Positions 14,606 to 27,900 of a stretch of DNA of 64,000 nt are shown one piece after another. Made by a program: the position numbers and the translations under genes. How positions within the stretch are numbered: the first letter of the stretch is position 1; every line of letters starts with the position of its first letter. Where the stretch lies: assembly GCA_947184155.2 (NCBI GenBank), contig CAMXCT020002026.1, positions 32,501 to 96,500 on the forward strand, read 5' to 3'. This DNA comes from Cladocopium goreaui. Taxonomy: Eukaryota > Sar > Dinophyceae > Suessiales > Symbiodiniaceae. The notes beneath the pieces are model-generated. The model did no database searches. It was not told the DNA's origin and saw only the letters and a program-made list of their open reading frames with translations.

Positions 14606-15054
14606 ATGTATGTAATGTAATGTAGTGTAATGTAGTGTAATGTAGTGTAATGTAGTGTAGTGTAATGTAATGTAATGTAATGTAGTGTAATGTAGTGTAA
14701 TGTAATGTAATGTAGTGTAATGTAGTGTAATGTAATGTAATGTAATGTAGTGTAATGTAGTGTAATGTAATGTAGTGTAATGTAATGTAATGTAGTGTAA
14801 TGTAGTGTAATGTAATGTAATGTAGTGTAATGTAGTGTAATGTAATGTAATGTAATGTAGTGTAATGTAGTGTAATGTAATGTAATGTAGTGTAATGTAA
14901 TGTAATGTAATTTAGTGTAATGTAGTGTAATGTAATGTAATGTAATGTAGTGTAATGTAATGTAATGTAATGTAATGTAGTGTAGTGTAATGTAATGTAA
15001 TGTAATGTAATGTAGTGTAATGTAGTGTAATGTAATGTAATGTAATGTAATGTA
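14606..15054. repeat. Pentanucleotide array of two variants (TGTAA and TGTAG)
   Basis: About 90 head-to-tail copies of a 5-bp unit, nearly all either TGTAA or TGTAG, with the variants in blocks such as TGTAA-TGTAA-TGTAG-TGTAA. A single TTTAG variant occurs near 14910. The minus-strand frame translates as a periodic Thr-Leu-His-Tyr peptide, because three units make five codons, and should not be taken as a gene. Confidence 0.9.
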
Positions 15055-15257
15055 GGTGGGTGGGTATGTGTGTCTTATGGAATGGAATATTTGCTGAAGC
15101 TGATGCCCTCATCCGATGCCCTCCGAGCCAAGGCCATGCCGCACAATGATAATGTGTACATGCAACGAGATCCTGAGGTCGCTTGGGCACATCCCAGGAA
15201 GATCCAGGAAGGACACGAGAATTTGAAGAACGCTGTGGAAGTTCTGCCAGACACATT

Positions 15258-15411
15258 TTTTCCCCATTATTATTATGATTACATATGATTACTATTGCAA
15301 CTATAATTGATATCAGTATTCTTATTGGTTGTATTGTTATTGTACACATATAATTACTATATATCATGATTGTCATTATTATTGTTATTGTTATTATTAT
15401 ATATTATTATA

Positions 15412-15445
<34 letters not shown>

Positions 15446-15480
15446 GGTATCATTAGTATCGTACTTATTATTACTGTACT
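15258..15480. repeat. AT-rich tract with (ATT)n trinucleotide repeat
   Basis: An ATT/TAT-rich tract containing an uninterrupted ATT run at about 15404-15445. Nothing coding is seen. Confidence 0.8.
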
Positions 15481-18400
15481 ACTATACGTATTGTTGTTAT
15501 GCTGTGCTTGGGCCTGATGCGAAGTATTTCGAAGTCCTAGGATGACATCACACTTGAAGAAAGGCAGGAATGGTACAGTCGCTCCTTGGTGGCAGCAAAA
15601 ACGCTTAAAGCTGCTACAGTATTTTATGTTCGACACAACGTTGCGTTTACTACATGTCCAGCAAGTGCCATTAGATTCAGCGGACTCTCAAGTCTGAAGT
15701 TCAAAGTTCAGATGATTTCTGCACTGGGCAACTCTGTTTGTCAGAATCTTGCACAATAGCTGCCCACTCTTTATTCAGGCCTAGCTTGGGAGAAAGAACT
15801 GGACATGCAGCCAGGAACTTAGCTTGTGGGGTTTCTGGTTGCCCCTTCTCGATCTGCCAGTGCCAAGGAAGGAGAGTCGGCTTCGCCGCGAAGGGCAGCC
15901 TTGATGCATAAAGCTTCACTGCAGCTTTGAGTTAATTCCAACACTCAAGGGGTTGCTACCAAAGGAACTGTGATAGCAAGCTCCCAATGGACAAAAAGAT
16001 AAAGGTGTTGCAACAACATGTCCATTTTTTGGGCAAAGTCATCCCAGCGACCAGCAAGGCTCTTTTGGAAGGACCCCGCTTTGGATGCACTTGATGAATC
16101 GGACCGAAAGTGGGAGGTGCTGCAAATGGGTTTCTTGGCATCAAAGTGCAAACAAACAATGAAAACAAAGCACGCAAGAAAACCAACCTTCCACTCCTTC
16201 CACTAATTCCATCATATTCCATGATTTTTTGCCGATCGTTAACGATCTGCATCACACTGACGCCAGGCTTTCAACAAGTGGCTGATTTTTTGGAAGGCGG
16301 GACCCAAGATCTCAATGTGGAGCTGGTCGGATACCGAGCATTGATGTACAATGCTGTCCACGCATAAAACTCATTTATCTCCATTGAACACTGAGGTCCA
16401 GAAACCAAACCAGCATGTCCCATATTAATTATATGTATTATATCATATTATATCATCCTATTATTTCCACCATATTTTCCAACCATTCCCCATGATTTCC
16501 ATATACTTTCCATTACTTTCCCATGCCCATTGGACCATTGGATGCCAAGCTGCAGGCCTTGCAATGCCGCAGTACTACGAATATTTTCTGGCCAAGGGCT
16601 TCACCTATGGTGCGAAGCTGCGATGGATGACCCGCAAATATCTGGTCAGATTCTCAGGATGGGGATTCACCGATTCCGGAAGAGTCGACAGTCAGATAAA
16701 AACCACGGAAAAAATATGAAAAACGAAAAAAAGAACTTGGGAATCTTGAGATATTTTTCCAATATGCATCTGAAAGTAACATGAAACATAACTCAAGATA
16801 TTCAAGATTCATTGCGGTTGTTTTGACTGTACTGACCGTCATGCATTGATGTATGGGGTTTACCGGGAAGAAAGTCGTAGCTGCGACCATGATCTTGAGA
16901 ATTGTTGAACTACCCTTTCCAGGAAGAGAGGATGTCGATCATCAGCAATGAAGATGAAAAGGAGACCATTCTCGAAGCATGCGCGAACGCGCGAGCCCCA
17001 GGAACTCCACGGGCAAACTATGCCAAACTCAGATGAATCAAGGCTGCGGGCCATGAACTGTTTATATAGCAGCTTTTCACACAACCATCATAAGCCTAGC
17101 TTGTATACATACCTAAATATAATACACATATACACACGGTATAATATATATATATAATATAAATACATATGTAATGCACATTCACAAACAAAACAATCTG
17201 TACTCTTTTAAACTGTGCGTTTACTGCAGCAGGTGGTAGGGATGCGTTGAAAACAAAGAGAGCAGTATTCTCAACGCCTGGGTCTGGCTTGAGCCAAGGT
17301 GTGCCGTGATGAAGATATCCGACTCTTCCCATCAAGATATGGCAATCCGGATCACCACCTGCTTGATGCTTGTCGATATTAAGCTTTACAATCCACAAAT
17401 CCCAGGCCAGCGATGCCAGTATCCTGTGGAAAACTTGAGTAACTTGAGGCAGTGGGTTGATTGGATTACCAGGACTGATATGCAACATTCTCCAGTGGTG
17501 ACATGATTTCAGGACAAGGACAAGTGACAAGGACGTGTATGTCGCACAGGGGTGTTTCGATTTGATATGACTGGATCCTGAGGATTGTCGCAAAGGTCGC
17601 ACTCTTCTCTCCGAGAAGATGTTGGATGCCAAGTTCTTTTTGCCCACGGATAATTGCAAAGGATGCCCACTTAACGATCATTAAACATCTTAAAGAACTA
17701 TAAAGTTAAAGAACTAGTTTCCTGAAAGATCTGGAAACCACCAGATTTTCCATACTCTTTCTTCTATTTTCATGTTGAGGATGGGAATGGGTCAAAATTT
17801 TAGAGCAACAGTAGGGGTCCTTGTGTAATCAATGTTTGGAAAGAATATAGCATTTTTTTCCTGCACAATGAACCATCCCATCTTTGGAGTACCCAGTGGC
17901 AGGACCCCACATGATGGTTGCAGCACGTTGCAGCTACTCTTCTTTTCATCTAAGCTTAGGACCTGCGAAGGTTGGTTCGAAAACATCGCGTTGTCCCTCG
18001 GCGAAGTTGCGGCATTGAAATGCCATTGGCTGCACTGCAATCATGATGAAAAACGCCTCAAACAATACGTATATATATATATGACACTGCAACTAATGTT
18101 GGTTGACAATTGTTCGATAGTAAAATGGGTCATTTGCACTACCAAGCATCATGGGGATTACCGAAAGCCAAGATGGAAATCACTATCTCTATCATTCTCT
18201 CCCTAATTCGTGTTGAAGCATCACGGTGGTAAGATGAGGCTATCGGCTGCCCAAGAGAAGGATGTGCGAGAGAATTCTTTCATGATCCCGGAAGCTGACT
18301 CTCGGATCTCTCGGAGTCCAGGGCCTCAAATCTTGACCCCAGTGAGGTGGTAATGGCTGGTAAAACATGGTAAAACATGGTGAAACAATGGGTTGGATAC

Positions 18401-18820
18401 ATTTAAGGACAAGTGTTAGATTCCGTTAGATGGTGTGCCTCCACGTGATGGGACTGAATCCAAGGACTACAACTCCATAGATGATTGGGAGCATTTTGCA
18501 GCTTGACTGCAACCGCATCTACCTGCCCAAGGAGGGCAGAATGTTTTGGGTTTGTGCGAACTGACTGGTTTGTCCACACATCAAGATTGAACAATCCAGC
18601 ATGGGGATGGGTCACAAGTTTTCATCAACCCACAGAATTTTGGTCATGTCAGTATCAGACTACTGTCTCCCATTTCTGGCGGTGATATCACCCTTAGTGG
18701 TTTATTCTGCAGAATCTGTTGGTTAGACTGTTAAACCATGTTAAACCATGTTAAAACACGGTAAAACCCTGGTTTTTGTTGGTGAAACCATCCCATTCTT
18801 CATCTTGGATGTCTCCCAAA
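15480..18820. other. No recognisable gene; intron-like
   Basis: No domain or strong exon. TA-rich microsatellite near 17100-17165. A tandem GGTAAAACAT decamer is present at 18359-18390, part of a motif family that recurs in other putative introns of the window. Confidence 0.45.
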
Positions 18821-18821
18821 A

Positions 18822-18964
18822 TTGAAGGTGCTGGCGATCGATTCCTCGGGGCGGGCATTCCTCTTTGGCAGGGACGACACTAAGGCCCAACTCATAACAA
18901 TCATCCCACAGGATCATCCAGTTGCGCACGTCACATGTCCAATTTGTTGGATCCAAATTGACAG
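18822..18964 (+). CDS. Putative exon, WD40-like blade
   Basis: Reads VLAIDSSGRAFLFGRDDTK and continues to a GACAG|GTTCCT donor at 18964/18965. The 'AIDSSGRAFLFG' pattern fits inner strands of a WD40 blade. The 5' border is uncertain; an AG at 18826-18827 is one candidate. No exon with a start codon was found upstream. Confidence 0.4.
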
Positions 18965-21900
18965 GTTCCTCCCTGTATCCGTGCAAAACTCAGCTGTGTT
19001 TTTGTGCCTGGAACACAAGTGGAGATCAATGACCATTTCAATGGGCAGAATGCTCATCAACAATTGATCAACTATGGTTTTGGGGTATCCGTATGGATCT
19101 AGGGATTGCCTGTGAGCATGTGCTGCAACTGTTCACTTCAGGAAATCCACAGATGCACCAACTTACTGCACTTGACATTGCCATGGACTGGACCCTCAGC
19201 ATCAACATGCTTCCATTGGTCCATCCTTTCTTTCAGTCTCTGTAGTGCTTTCTACTCAATTTGCTTGTCACAAAGATAGACAGAGTCGGTTAAGTCTTCA
19301 CTCACGGGGCCATTTAGACTTGCTGTGTGAACCCCTTCCGTTGGTTTGAGGAAGTCACTCCGATCAGTCTCTACAGGGTTGGATTCGAGGATGTGCTTCT
19401 ACGACTGGAAGATGCCAAGTCGCAAAATAAATTGGAGGTTTGGATCCTTTGGGTAATCCATGGTAATCCACAAAGAACACATGTCAAAGCTTGCTTGATA
19501 GTATTTGATTCAATTCGTTCATCGGAGTTTTGCACAGATTTGGATGGTTCAGCAGACAAGACACAGATTGAGCAAAATGGAGCCTGTCTCGAACGCGGAA
19601 GACTTCCATGCTGTGTCATGACAGCGAGGAATGACCAGCCAATCCACGAGCTTTTTTTTCCGAGGGTCGGAGACGCGCTGTGTGGGGAGGATTGGGGAGG
19701 ATCCTATGGCCCCAGCAAAACATCGTTGATGATGGTGGTCTGATTACAGTATAGTACCGGACATTTCAGGAGAATTCCGCGAAGGCTTCGTTATAATTCA
19801 CATGTAAAGAACATCCAAATAAGATCAAATAAGTATAATATATCATAATAACTTATAATAGGTATATATATACGTATATATATATATATACACATGTAAT
19901 TAATATATCTAACTTGTATAATTCGTATTGATTCGTTGGCTGCCGAGGAGATGCTGTAGACCATGTCGACCATGTCGACCATGTCACGTCCATGTCCAGG
20001 TTGTGAGTGGCAAGGTGAGCGACTGCTTTGGAGCCTTGGACGCGTCCTTCGAAATGGCAGCTTGTTTGCAGCCGTCAGTTGCCTTGAAAGGACATCAATA
20101 TATATATATATATATATCAATCTTTTGGGGATACCTGGGGATACTCGTACCTGGGGATACAGTATGATATATGTATACTATGAATTATTACTATTTGAGA
20201 ATATATACATGCAAAATGATGCACACATTTCAGGCCTCCAGACCGGGATTGGGAGCTTTGTGAAATTGCCGTCAAACTAGGTTGGTGGGGCCTCGGCAAT
20301 AGACACTTGATCGCTTCCAAAAAACTTCGAAACCAGCAGTTGCGCGAATAAGTCTTGTTTTGCTCTGGATACAGACCAGGATCATCCAGCATTAAACAAT
20401 GTTTTGAGCCGGCAGATGCAATGGAAGTCGGTTGTGCAAGGTGCACAACTTACAAAATTATAGAAATCAATGAAACAAAACAAACAAAACACATCAAAAC
20501 ACAATTTGACACATCAGCTTTGGCCAAGAAATGGTCCTGTTCGGTAGTTCTGAATGGTGCCTCCCAATTCCTGGTTGTGAATTTCGCCAAGACCGTGTCC
20601 GGTGCCAGGAGAAGATGGTGGTTGGAAGCAATACCGGCCATCTCTATGTCATGGACCTTGCCACTGCCAAGCAGCTCTGCTGGAAGTGGACGCCAGCAAC
20701 AAGGATATTTTTTTCACGATTTGACAATGATGACAAGCGTGGCTTCAGTGCAACTTGACCCGCTTCTGTGGGAGCAAACCGAAAGTGGAATGGATTGAAA
20801 TTCATACGATGAACGCTTTGAGGCCAGTGCTGGCTCTTCACGGACACAAATCCATGATTAGACGCGCTGCTCGGAATGGTTTGTCTTGCTCTTTGGGTGA
20901 GTTGTTGCCTGCCACACAGCAGTTGAGCTAGTCCCAAAGTGATCCACAGCGAATCACTGGAAGTTTCTTGTGTGATGTGTGTGATTTCAATGTTTTTTGG
21001 GTCAAGAGTCAGAGGAGCAGAAGGCAATATACATTCAAGAATTAGATAATCATCATATTGTGTTATTGTCTATATACGTACAGTTATATATTATATATAT
21101 ATGTATAGAATATGAATATATATATATATATCTATATACATATACATGTAAGGTATAGATAGACACACACATGGTATACAGACATCCAAAACGAAACAAC
21201 GCCCAGTCTCTCCCAGCAACGTCCCAGAGTCCCAGGTGAAGGCAAGCTGGACCCAGAATTTGGCGCTGTCGGCCTCCATGGATTGTCCAGGTCTTAGCAG
21301 ATGGAGAAATGGGAACCAAATCACAAGATGATTATAAAAACCCATGATTAAAATTTACTAATATTTACTAATCACAGATGGGAAATGATATTTACTAATA
21401 TTTACTAATGGGAACCAAACAACTTATGATTAGGAAATATTAGTAACTCAGAGTAAGAAATAGTAAGAATATATGTCCTTTTGGAGTGTGGGAACTGTTC
21501 TCAGAGCTTGATCAAGTGGTTGCAAGAGCCGTACTTGTTTCATCGATCCTCCATTCCTTTGAAGCGCTTGGCACAAGGCCACCTGAACCACTACGACCTG
21601 CGGAATGGCAAGGCAATCTGGAAGCTTCCACACCAGGAGAGATGCGTTGCTCGACAGACGGGCACAGTTCAGCCAGTTGTATCCAAGGAGTATGCTTGAC
21701 ATCTGGTATTTTATTTGCAAGTCTGGTATTGTTCTCCCATAACAGTCCATAATATATAACAGCATATGATATACGATAACATATAATAGCATACAATACA
21801 ATGAACATAACATATAGTAATATATAGTAATATACAGCAACATATAAAGACATACAGGTTCCAAAGAAAACATCGTAGCGATCCTCGTGCTTTGGACCTC

Positions 21901-24900
21901 GACCGAGGATGCCATGGATGTGGATTTTGATCGACGCCTTGCGCTCTGCGCTTCCAAAGATGACCCGATGAAGCTGTGGGATCTGAAGATGCATGGTAAA
22001 GAATGGAGAAGTTCACTTTTCATATTGATGAAGAAAATTTCTATATACATAAAAATACATAAACATACTATATCTACAACATTCTACAACTATGTACACA
22101 CTTGTATTATATATATATACATTGATACAAGGTTTTGGATCATCAGGTGAGAGGTAGGGACCCCACGTGTTTGTATCCTCAACTTTAGGGGGCTTTTGTG
22201 ACCACCAGCCCCCGGGCAATATCGTTTTGCCTTCGAAGCATCTGGCGTTTGTTCTGAACTGGTGGAACCCTGGAACTACGCACTTTTGCTGTGCTCTATT
22301 AGGTGTGGCCTACCTAATATCACCTTTGCAGATCTGTTGTCCCGGCAACGTAAAAAACCCGGGTTTGGCCTCAACATCGCTTTTCTGGTTTTGGTTTTCT
22401 CTGTGGTTGACTTTTCCTGCAGATTGGCCTCACATTGAATTGCGAGACGGTTTATGAACTATCTCTCTGTGTTTGTGTTGGTTATCCTCCTTTTCATCAA
22501 GGATTACCCCAACATTGAGGAGAAGACAGCGCCGGCAACGGGCAAGAGCCCGTTTGCAGTGGCACCTCCATCAGCGTGGGTGGATTCATCTCGAGAGCAG
22601 ACAGATTGCGAGCATTCATCGACAATTGAGCCAACATCATTCCAAGGACCCAGCCTTTTTACGCAAGATTGCGAGAACAATGGCTATGACATCAAGGGAA
22701 CCCTGGAGATGCGTTTGGTGCAAAAGATTGAACAAGCATTCAACTGCACAGTGTGGCTCATGCTATACAGTGTGGAACAAGTGCATCGATATCCACTACG
22801 TGCATGGACAGAAAAACTATACACAGGAATCGAACAGATCGACATCACGCAAGAAGTGGCAGAAGGAGGATTGGGACAGCTATGGGTACTCTCCGCGAAG
22901 ACGGACAGATCCAGCGGCAGGCTATCCATCTCCTTCACCAAGGAAAAGAACAAAAGCGTCCAAACAGAAGAAGAACAAGCAGCAGGACAATTATGGTGCA
23001 CCTGCACTGGACCCGCCGTGGCAAGCGACAGCGAGTTCCATGCAGCATCACGCAGAAGCAGCGACTTCCAGTGCAGGAGGAGCCGAAGCCTCACTCCTGA
23101 CGGAGTTGGTGCAAGTCTTGGAATCTTCGGACAAACCCCTATCGGACGAGATTCAGACGGTCATCGAGAAGGCAAAGAGACCCATCGAACCTCCACCCGC
23201 GACAGCGAAAACAGTGCGACAGACCTTCGACAAGCTGGAGAAGAAGAGGAAGTCACTTCAGCAAGCACAGAATGCGAGGGCAAAGTTGCACAAATCATGG
23301 ACGCAGTATGTGGAGGAGTCCATCAAAAGATGGCAGACCTTTGCGACCGATTTTGCCAAAAAGGATGCAGAGCTCGAGCAGAAAGTCACAGAGGCACAAG
23401 AAGCACTCTTAGAGGCAAAGAAGAAGTACGACACAGCGAAGGAAGACAACGATCGTCAAGATCAAACTGGAGACAAGGTGGAAGAAATCTCAGACATGGA
23501 GGACGAAGGCATGGACAAGGTGATGGAGAAGATGGCAACATCAGAAGAGATACAAGCAAACATCAGCATGATGGTAGAGAACTTGGAGACTCTCAGAATG
23601 AAGCCAAACATCGACCAGTCCGAGCACGTCCACAAAAAGCAACGCACCCAAGAAGGAGGAGAAGCAAGCACTCCTGGATTTGGGGCGTCTGCGCTTACGC
23701 CTTTTCCAGCGCCCGGCAAATAGACCAAAGGAAGGAGGTTTGCCTAGGGCTTGAACAAGGGCATTTCCGACAAGAAGATTATGTGGTTCATCAATGGACG
23801 CATTCGATCTTGGAGGAGCCCAACTTTATCAATGAATGGAAGGCCAGTATACAGGCCCTCGACCTTGCCTTTGACATCACAGATGAACCAGTATTTTCAC
23901 TGAGTGAACTGAGGGGAGGAAAATCATCAGGCAGACGCGGCAGACAACGAGCGCATGTGAAGTTCAATGCCATTGCAGAGCTCTATGTGGGAGAAGAGCA
24001 TGCACTTTCTCTTCAGAGATGGCGTTTTCCATGTGGGCTCCCTGTCAGTGACACAAAACTGTTTTGTCCTCTTGATTATCCTCTCACAGACGAATCATCT
24101 TTCATGTCCATGGGCAACACAGACAGAAGGAATCAGTTTGGCTATGAACCACCAACACATCAAATTGGTTTGCTTGAGCGTGAGGAGGTAGCGATTGACC
24201 CTGCCGACCTTCCAGCTCCAGACCATGAAATGACAACAGTCGAAGTTGAAGTGGAAGAAGCAGCAGAAAATTCTGACTATGAGGGTTCAGTCAGTGAGGG
24301 AACATATCGAGACCGTGAAGGTGATTGGTTTGCTTCTCTTATTTTTGCGCTTGATTTTCCACCAGTTCCACTTCGAATCGACTGGAACAATCAAGAAGAC
24401 ATGCACAGACAAGCAGCACACGCCTTGGAAGTGAGTCCTCATGAACTCTACTACCTTCATCATGTCAGATGCACACCACAAGATCTGGAAGATGCAGGAG
24501 TTGTAGCGTTGATTGGACATAAGCATGGTGATCTGATGCAAGGGTCGACACTTCAACTGGTGTTACTTGATGTTGAATTTCATGCAGCAGTACCAACCAT
24601 ACAGCCGGAAGTTGTACGTAGAGTCGTGCGCTTGCCAAGACAGATTGGGAGACTTGCACTACTACATCGACTGGGACTGGCAGCTTATTGCCGTACCACA
24701 CGGCAATCCTGCATCATCTGGAGTGATGGAGTTATCATTTCACATCACAGTGTTCGACCCATTGATGTTGAGCATGGCATGTACATGAGAATCGCAGTTC
24801 CACCCAATGACAGTGAAGCACGGCACATTGGCACCAGATGTATTGCTACGGCATGTCATCAGGGGGTCACCATGACCGAGCTCTGTGATCGTCATGCCTT

Positions 24901-27900
24901 GTTTACAATGGGATGGTACGACACAATCATTGATCCTCCTCTTGTGCCACTTCGACCAGATGACGATGAGTTCATGCTCCTGCAGATGACAACCAAGATG
25001 CCTCCTCTACCTGCAAGACCATGGTTTCTAAGCAAGACCAGTGAATGCCAAATTGATGGTCTGATACCTGCAGATCATGCGGAAGAGGACATTGGCGAAA
25101 TCACCAGAGACTATGCCAGTGCTTTGGATCGACCAGTACCAGGTGGAATCTTGCCACAGCCTGGACTAGATGAACAACCGGAACACATCCATCATTTGGT
25201 AGAGCAACTGGAAGAACATGGCGGCATCGAGATGGAAGAAGAAGGTCCAGTCCTCTATGTCACCACATGGTTACTCAATCATCCAATGCAGAGCCAATGC
25301 AGAGCATCAAGAACAGTGCGTTTAACGCAGAATTTTGCTCTATGGCATCAACAATTCTTGCGGGCTTGGACAGACTTATTGGAAGAAGGAGTTTTTGTCA
25401 ACTTCTACATTGTTTTTCCACAGCCGCCTGCCACAAGAATGCAACCAGAACATTTGCCACACATCATTTTGCTGCAAAGATCGCCGGAAGGTGCGCGTGC
25501 TGCGGTTCTCACTGTTCTGGACACCCGCAATCCGGAACAAGGGCTACAACACTCAGCACACTTCCTGCACACGATCACCAGCAAGGCTGAATTGATAGAT
25601 GTGGTTGACAAGAATGAAGTTTGCTATCCGGCAATTTCAGAGCTGCAATGTATGGCATGGCACGGAGAGCAAGAATTGCGAGAAGAACATCGACTCGCCA
25701 CACATCATGGCATATCCTTCCTCCTCATCCTGCAAGACGTCACATACATGACCACTACAGCGTGGGACACGGCAGAGGAGGAGGCACTGAATTTGATGCA
25801 GCAGAGGCACAGCACATGGACCAGCGATCGCACTGGCAGAGCGCCTACTGGCTTGGACCCAAGTGCGCCAGTATTTCGACCAGGGAGACCCATCATCCAG
25901 ATGCAAAGTGAATTTGTACAAGATGTCTTCGATGCATGGGCAGAAAAAATCGATCAATGTCAAGAAGAAGAGCGATCTATCCAGTTTGAAGTGTGGTTCG
26001 TCGATCACGATCGAGAACGACTACAATGCATTGAACCTAGGAAGGTCCGACTCTTTGAGGATTACACGACTTGGGAACAATTGATCAAAAATTCCTGGCG
26101 TGAACTTTTAGTTCCACATGAAGAACATGAACTCTTCCTGATCCAGCCGGCTCCGCCCGACCTTGCCAATGACGTTGCTGGCCATATTCTGATTGTGCAG
26201 AATCCACATGAAACTCTAGTCACCAATTTGATGACTGTGTATCTACATGATGGACCGACCTCACTGCGCGGACCTCAACAACAGGTTGCAGGTACCACAC
26301 ATGAACATATCTACATGGACCACATTGTGACAGGCTTGGGATTGGCAGACAGATGCCTACACCCCACAGCATCGCATCATTGTGAAGTCTGGTATGAAAA
26401 CAATCAATTACGACCAGGTCAACCCTGGATGGGTAGGAGCGGTATGGGAATCCTTGTCCACTTGAGACCAAACCTACCACAAGGGCCAGTCTTGCTGCAG
26501 TTAGACATGATCGTCACCAGATCACGTGAGCGCCAAACACATGGGCAGGTGGCTCACACCCATGGGCCACGTGAACAGCTTTCGATCACAGAAGAAATGC
26601 CAGACAGCAGCGATGAGGCCCCTCGGGCTACAACACTCATCGCAGGAGATATTCAGGAACCCTTCCCCACCTGCATTGAGCTGGAAGGAAAAATCAACAG
26701 TGACAGCGTGCAAGAAGAGCTGAAACGATGGGGCCACCATGTCATTGCGTTTGATTGCCACCCACACAACAAGTTTTTCTGCATCAAGTCAGGGGCAGAT
26801 CCAGAGGCAGCAACATACCATTATTTATTCTGTCACAGTGATGTGGCAGATGATGAAGGATGTTTTGCGCATAGCACTGGCTGCCCGATGAATGAAATAC
26901 AGTTGATGAAGTTTCTTTGCCAACTTGGCTACACAAGAGCTGTCATTCTACATCAGGAGACAATCTATGCCAATTGGGTCAGAGTCAAGTTTCTTCATCA
27001 GGAACCGCTACCGGAGCTTCAGCAAAAGTCTCCTAGGCAGCGGACTCCATGGCCTGTGAAACCAACTGCAGATGGGCCAACACGTAGAAAACTGTTTGAA
27101 TTGAACACCACAAAAGCAATGTCCACGACATGTCAGCTACGGACGGACTTCAGTGCAGAAGACTTGGAGAGCTTCTTTCAGTCTGCCAAGGATGTTCTGT
27201 GCCGTGACTTCAGCTTGGATGATTTGCCGGATTTTGTGAAGGAGGCGATCCACCCAGCTGTTGATGATATAGTTGACATTGACGCCTTTGATCGATTGCT
27301 TATTTACACAGATGGATCGTCCAGACCAGAAGGCCGCAGATTACCGCCAGAACGTGCGGATGAACTGGGGTGGGCAGACACCTGGGCATTCTTGGTCATA
27401 GGCGAGAGATTTCAACCCGATGACCAACCATCTGAATTCCATGCATTGGGATGGCTTGCACACCCTGTTAGGTACAATCCGACAGGACAGGCGTTCAATG
27501 GTGCGAGCCGTATAGGAGCTGATCAAGCAGAACGAGCTGCAGTCACGTTTGCTGGATTGTGGCGTTTGGCACAAAATACAAATGTGCGAGCGGTCATTTG
27601 TACCGATTCAGCCACGACAGGTGGCCAAGCGTTTGGAACCCTGGGTACGGCAGATCCTGATGAATCTTTCCGTTTGATGAGAGGGGTGTACCAAGCGTTG
27701 CAATGTGCTCTCCCAGCTGACCTTTTGACTTTACACCACACAAAATCTCATGCGGGCGATCCATTCAACGAATTTGTTGACATCGTGGCCAAGGCTGAAA
27801 GTACCAGATCTTTCAATCACAAGAGGCAACAACTTGATTTAAGCATCTGGCGCCGACACATGTCACACTTCTGGATGCTCTTCGCGGACAAATTCGGAGT

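Noticed and set aside
22454..23720. N-terminal 420 residues of the 3,563-codon frame as part of ORF2, with a hydrophobic start resembling a signal peptide
   Set aside because: The overlapping frame has the RanBP2 finger and coiled coil and is clearly the coding one. The 22454 frame reads as Arg/Ser/Gly-rich noise until the ORF1 stop.
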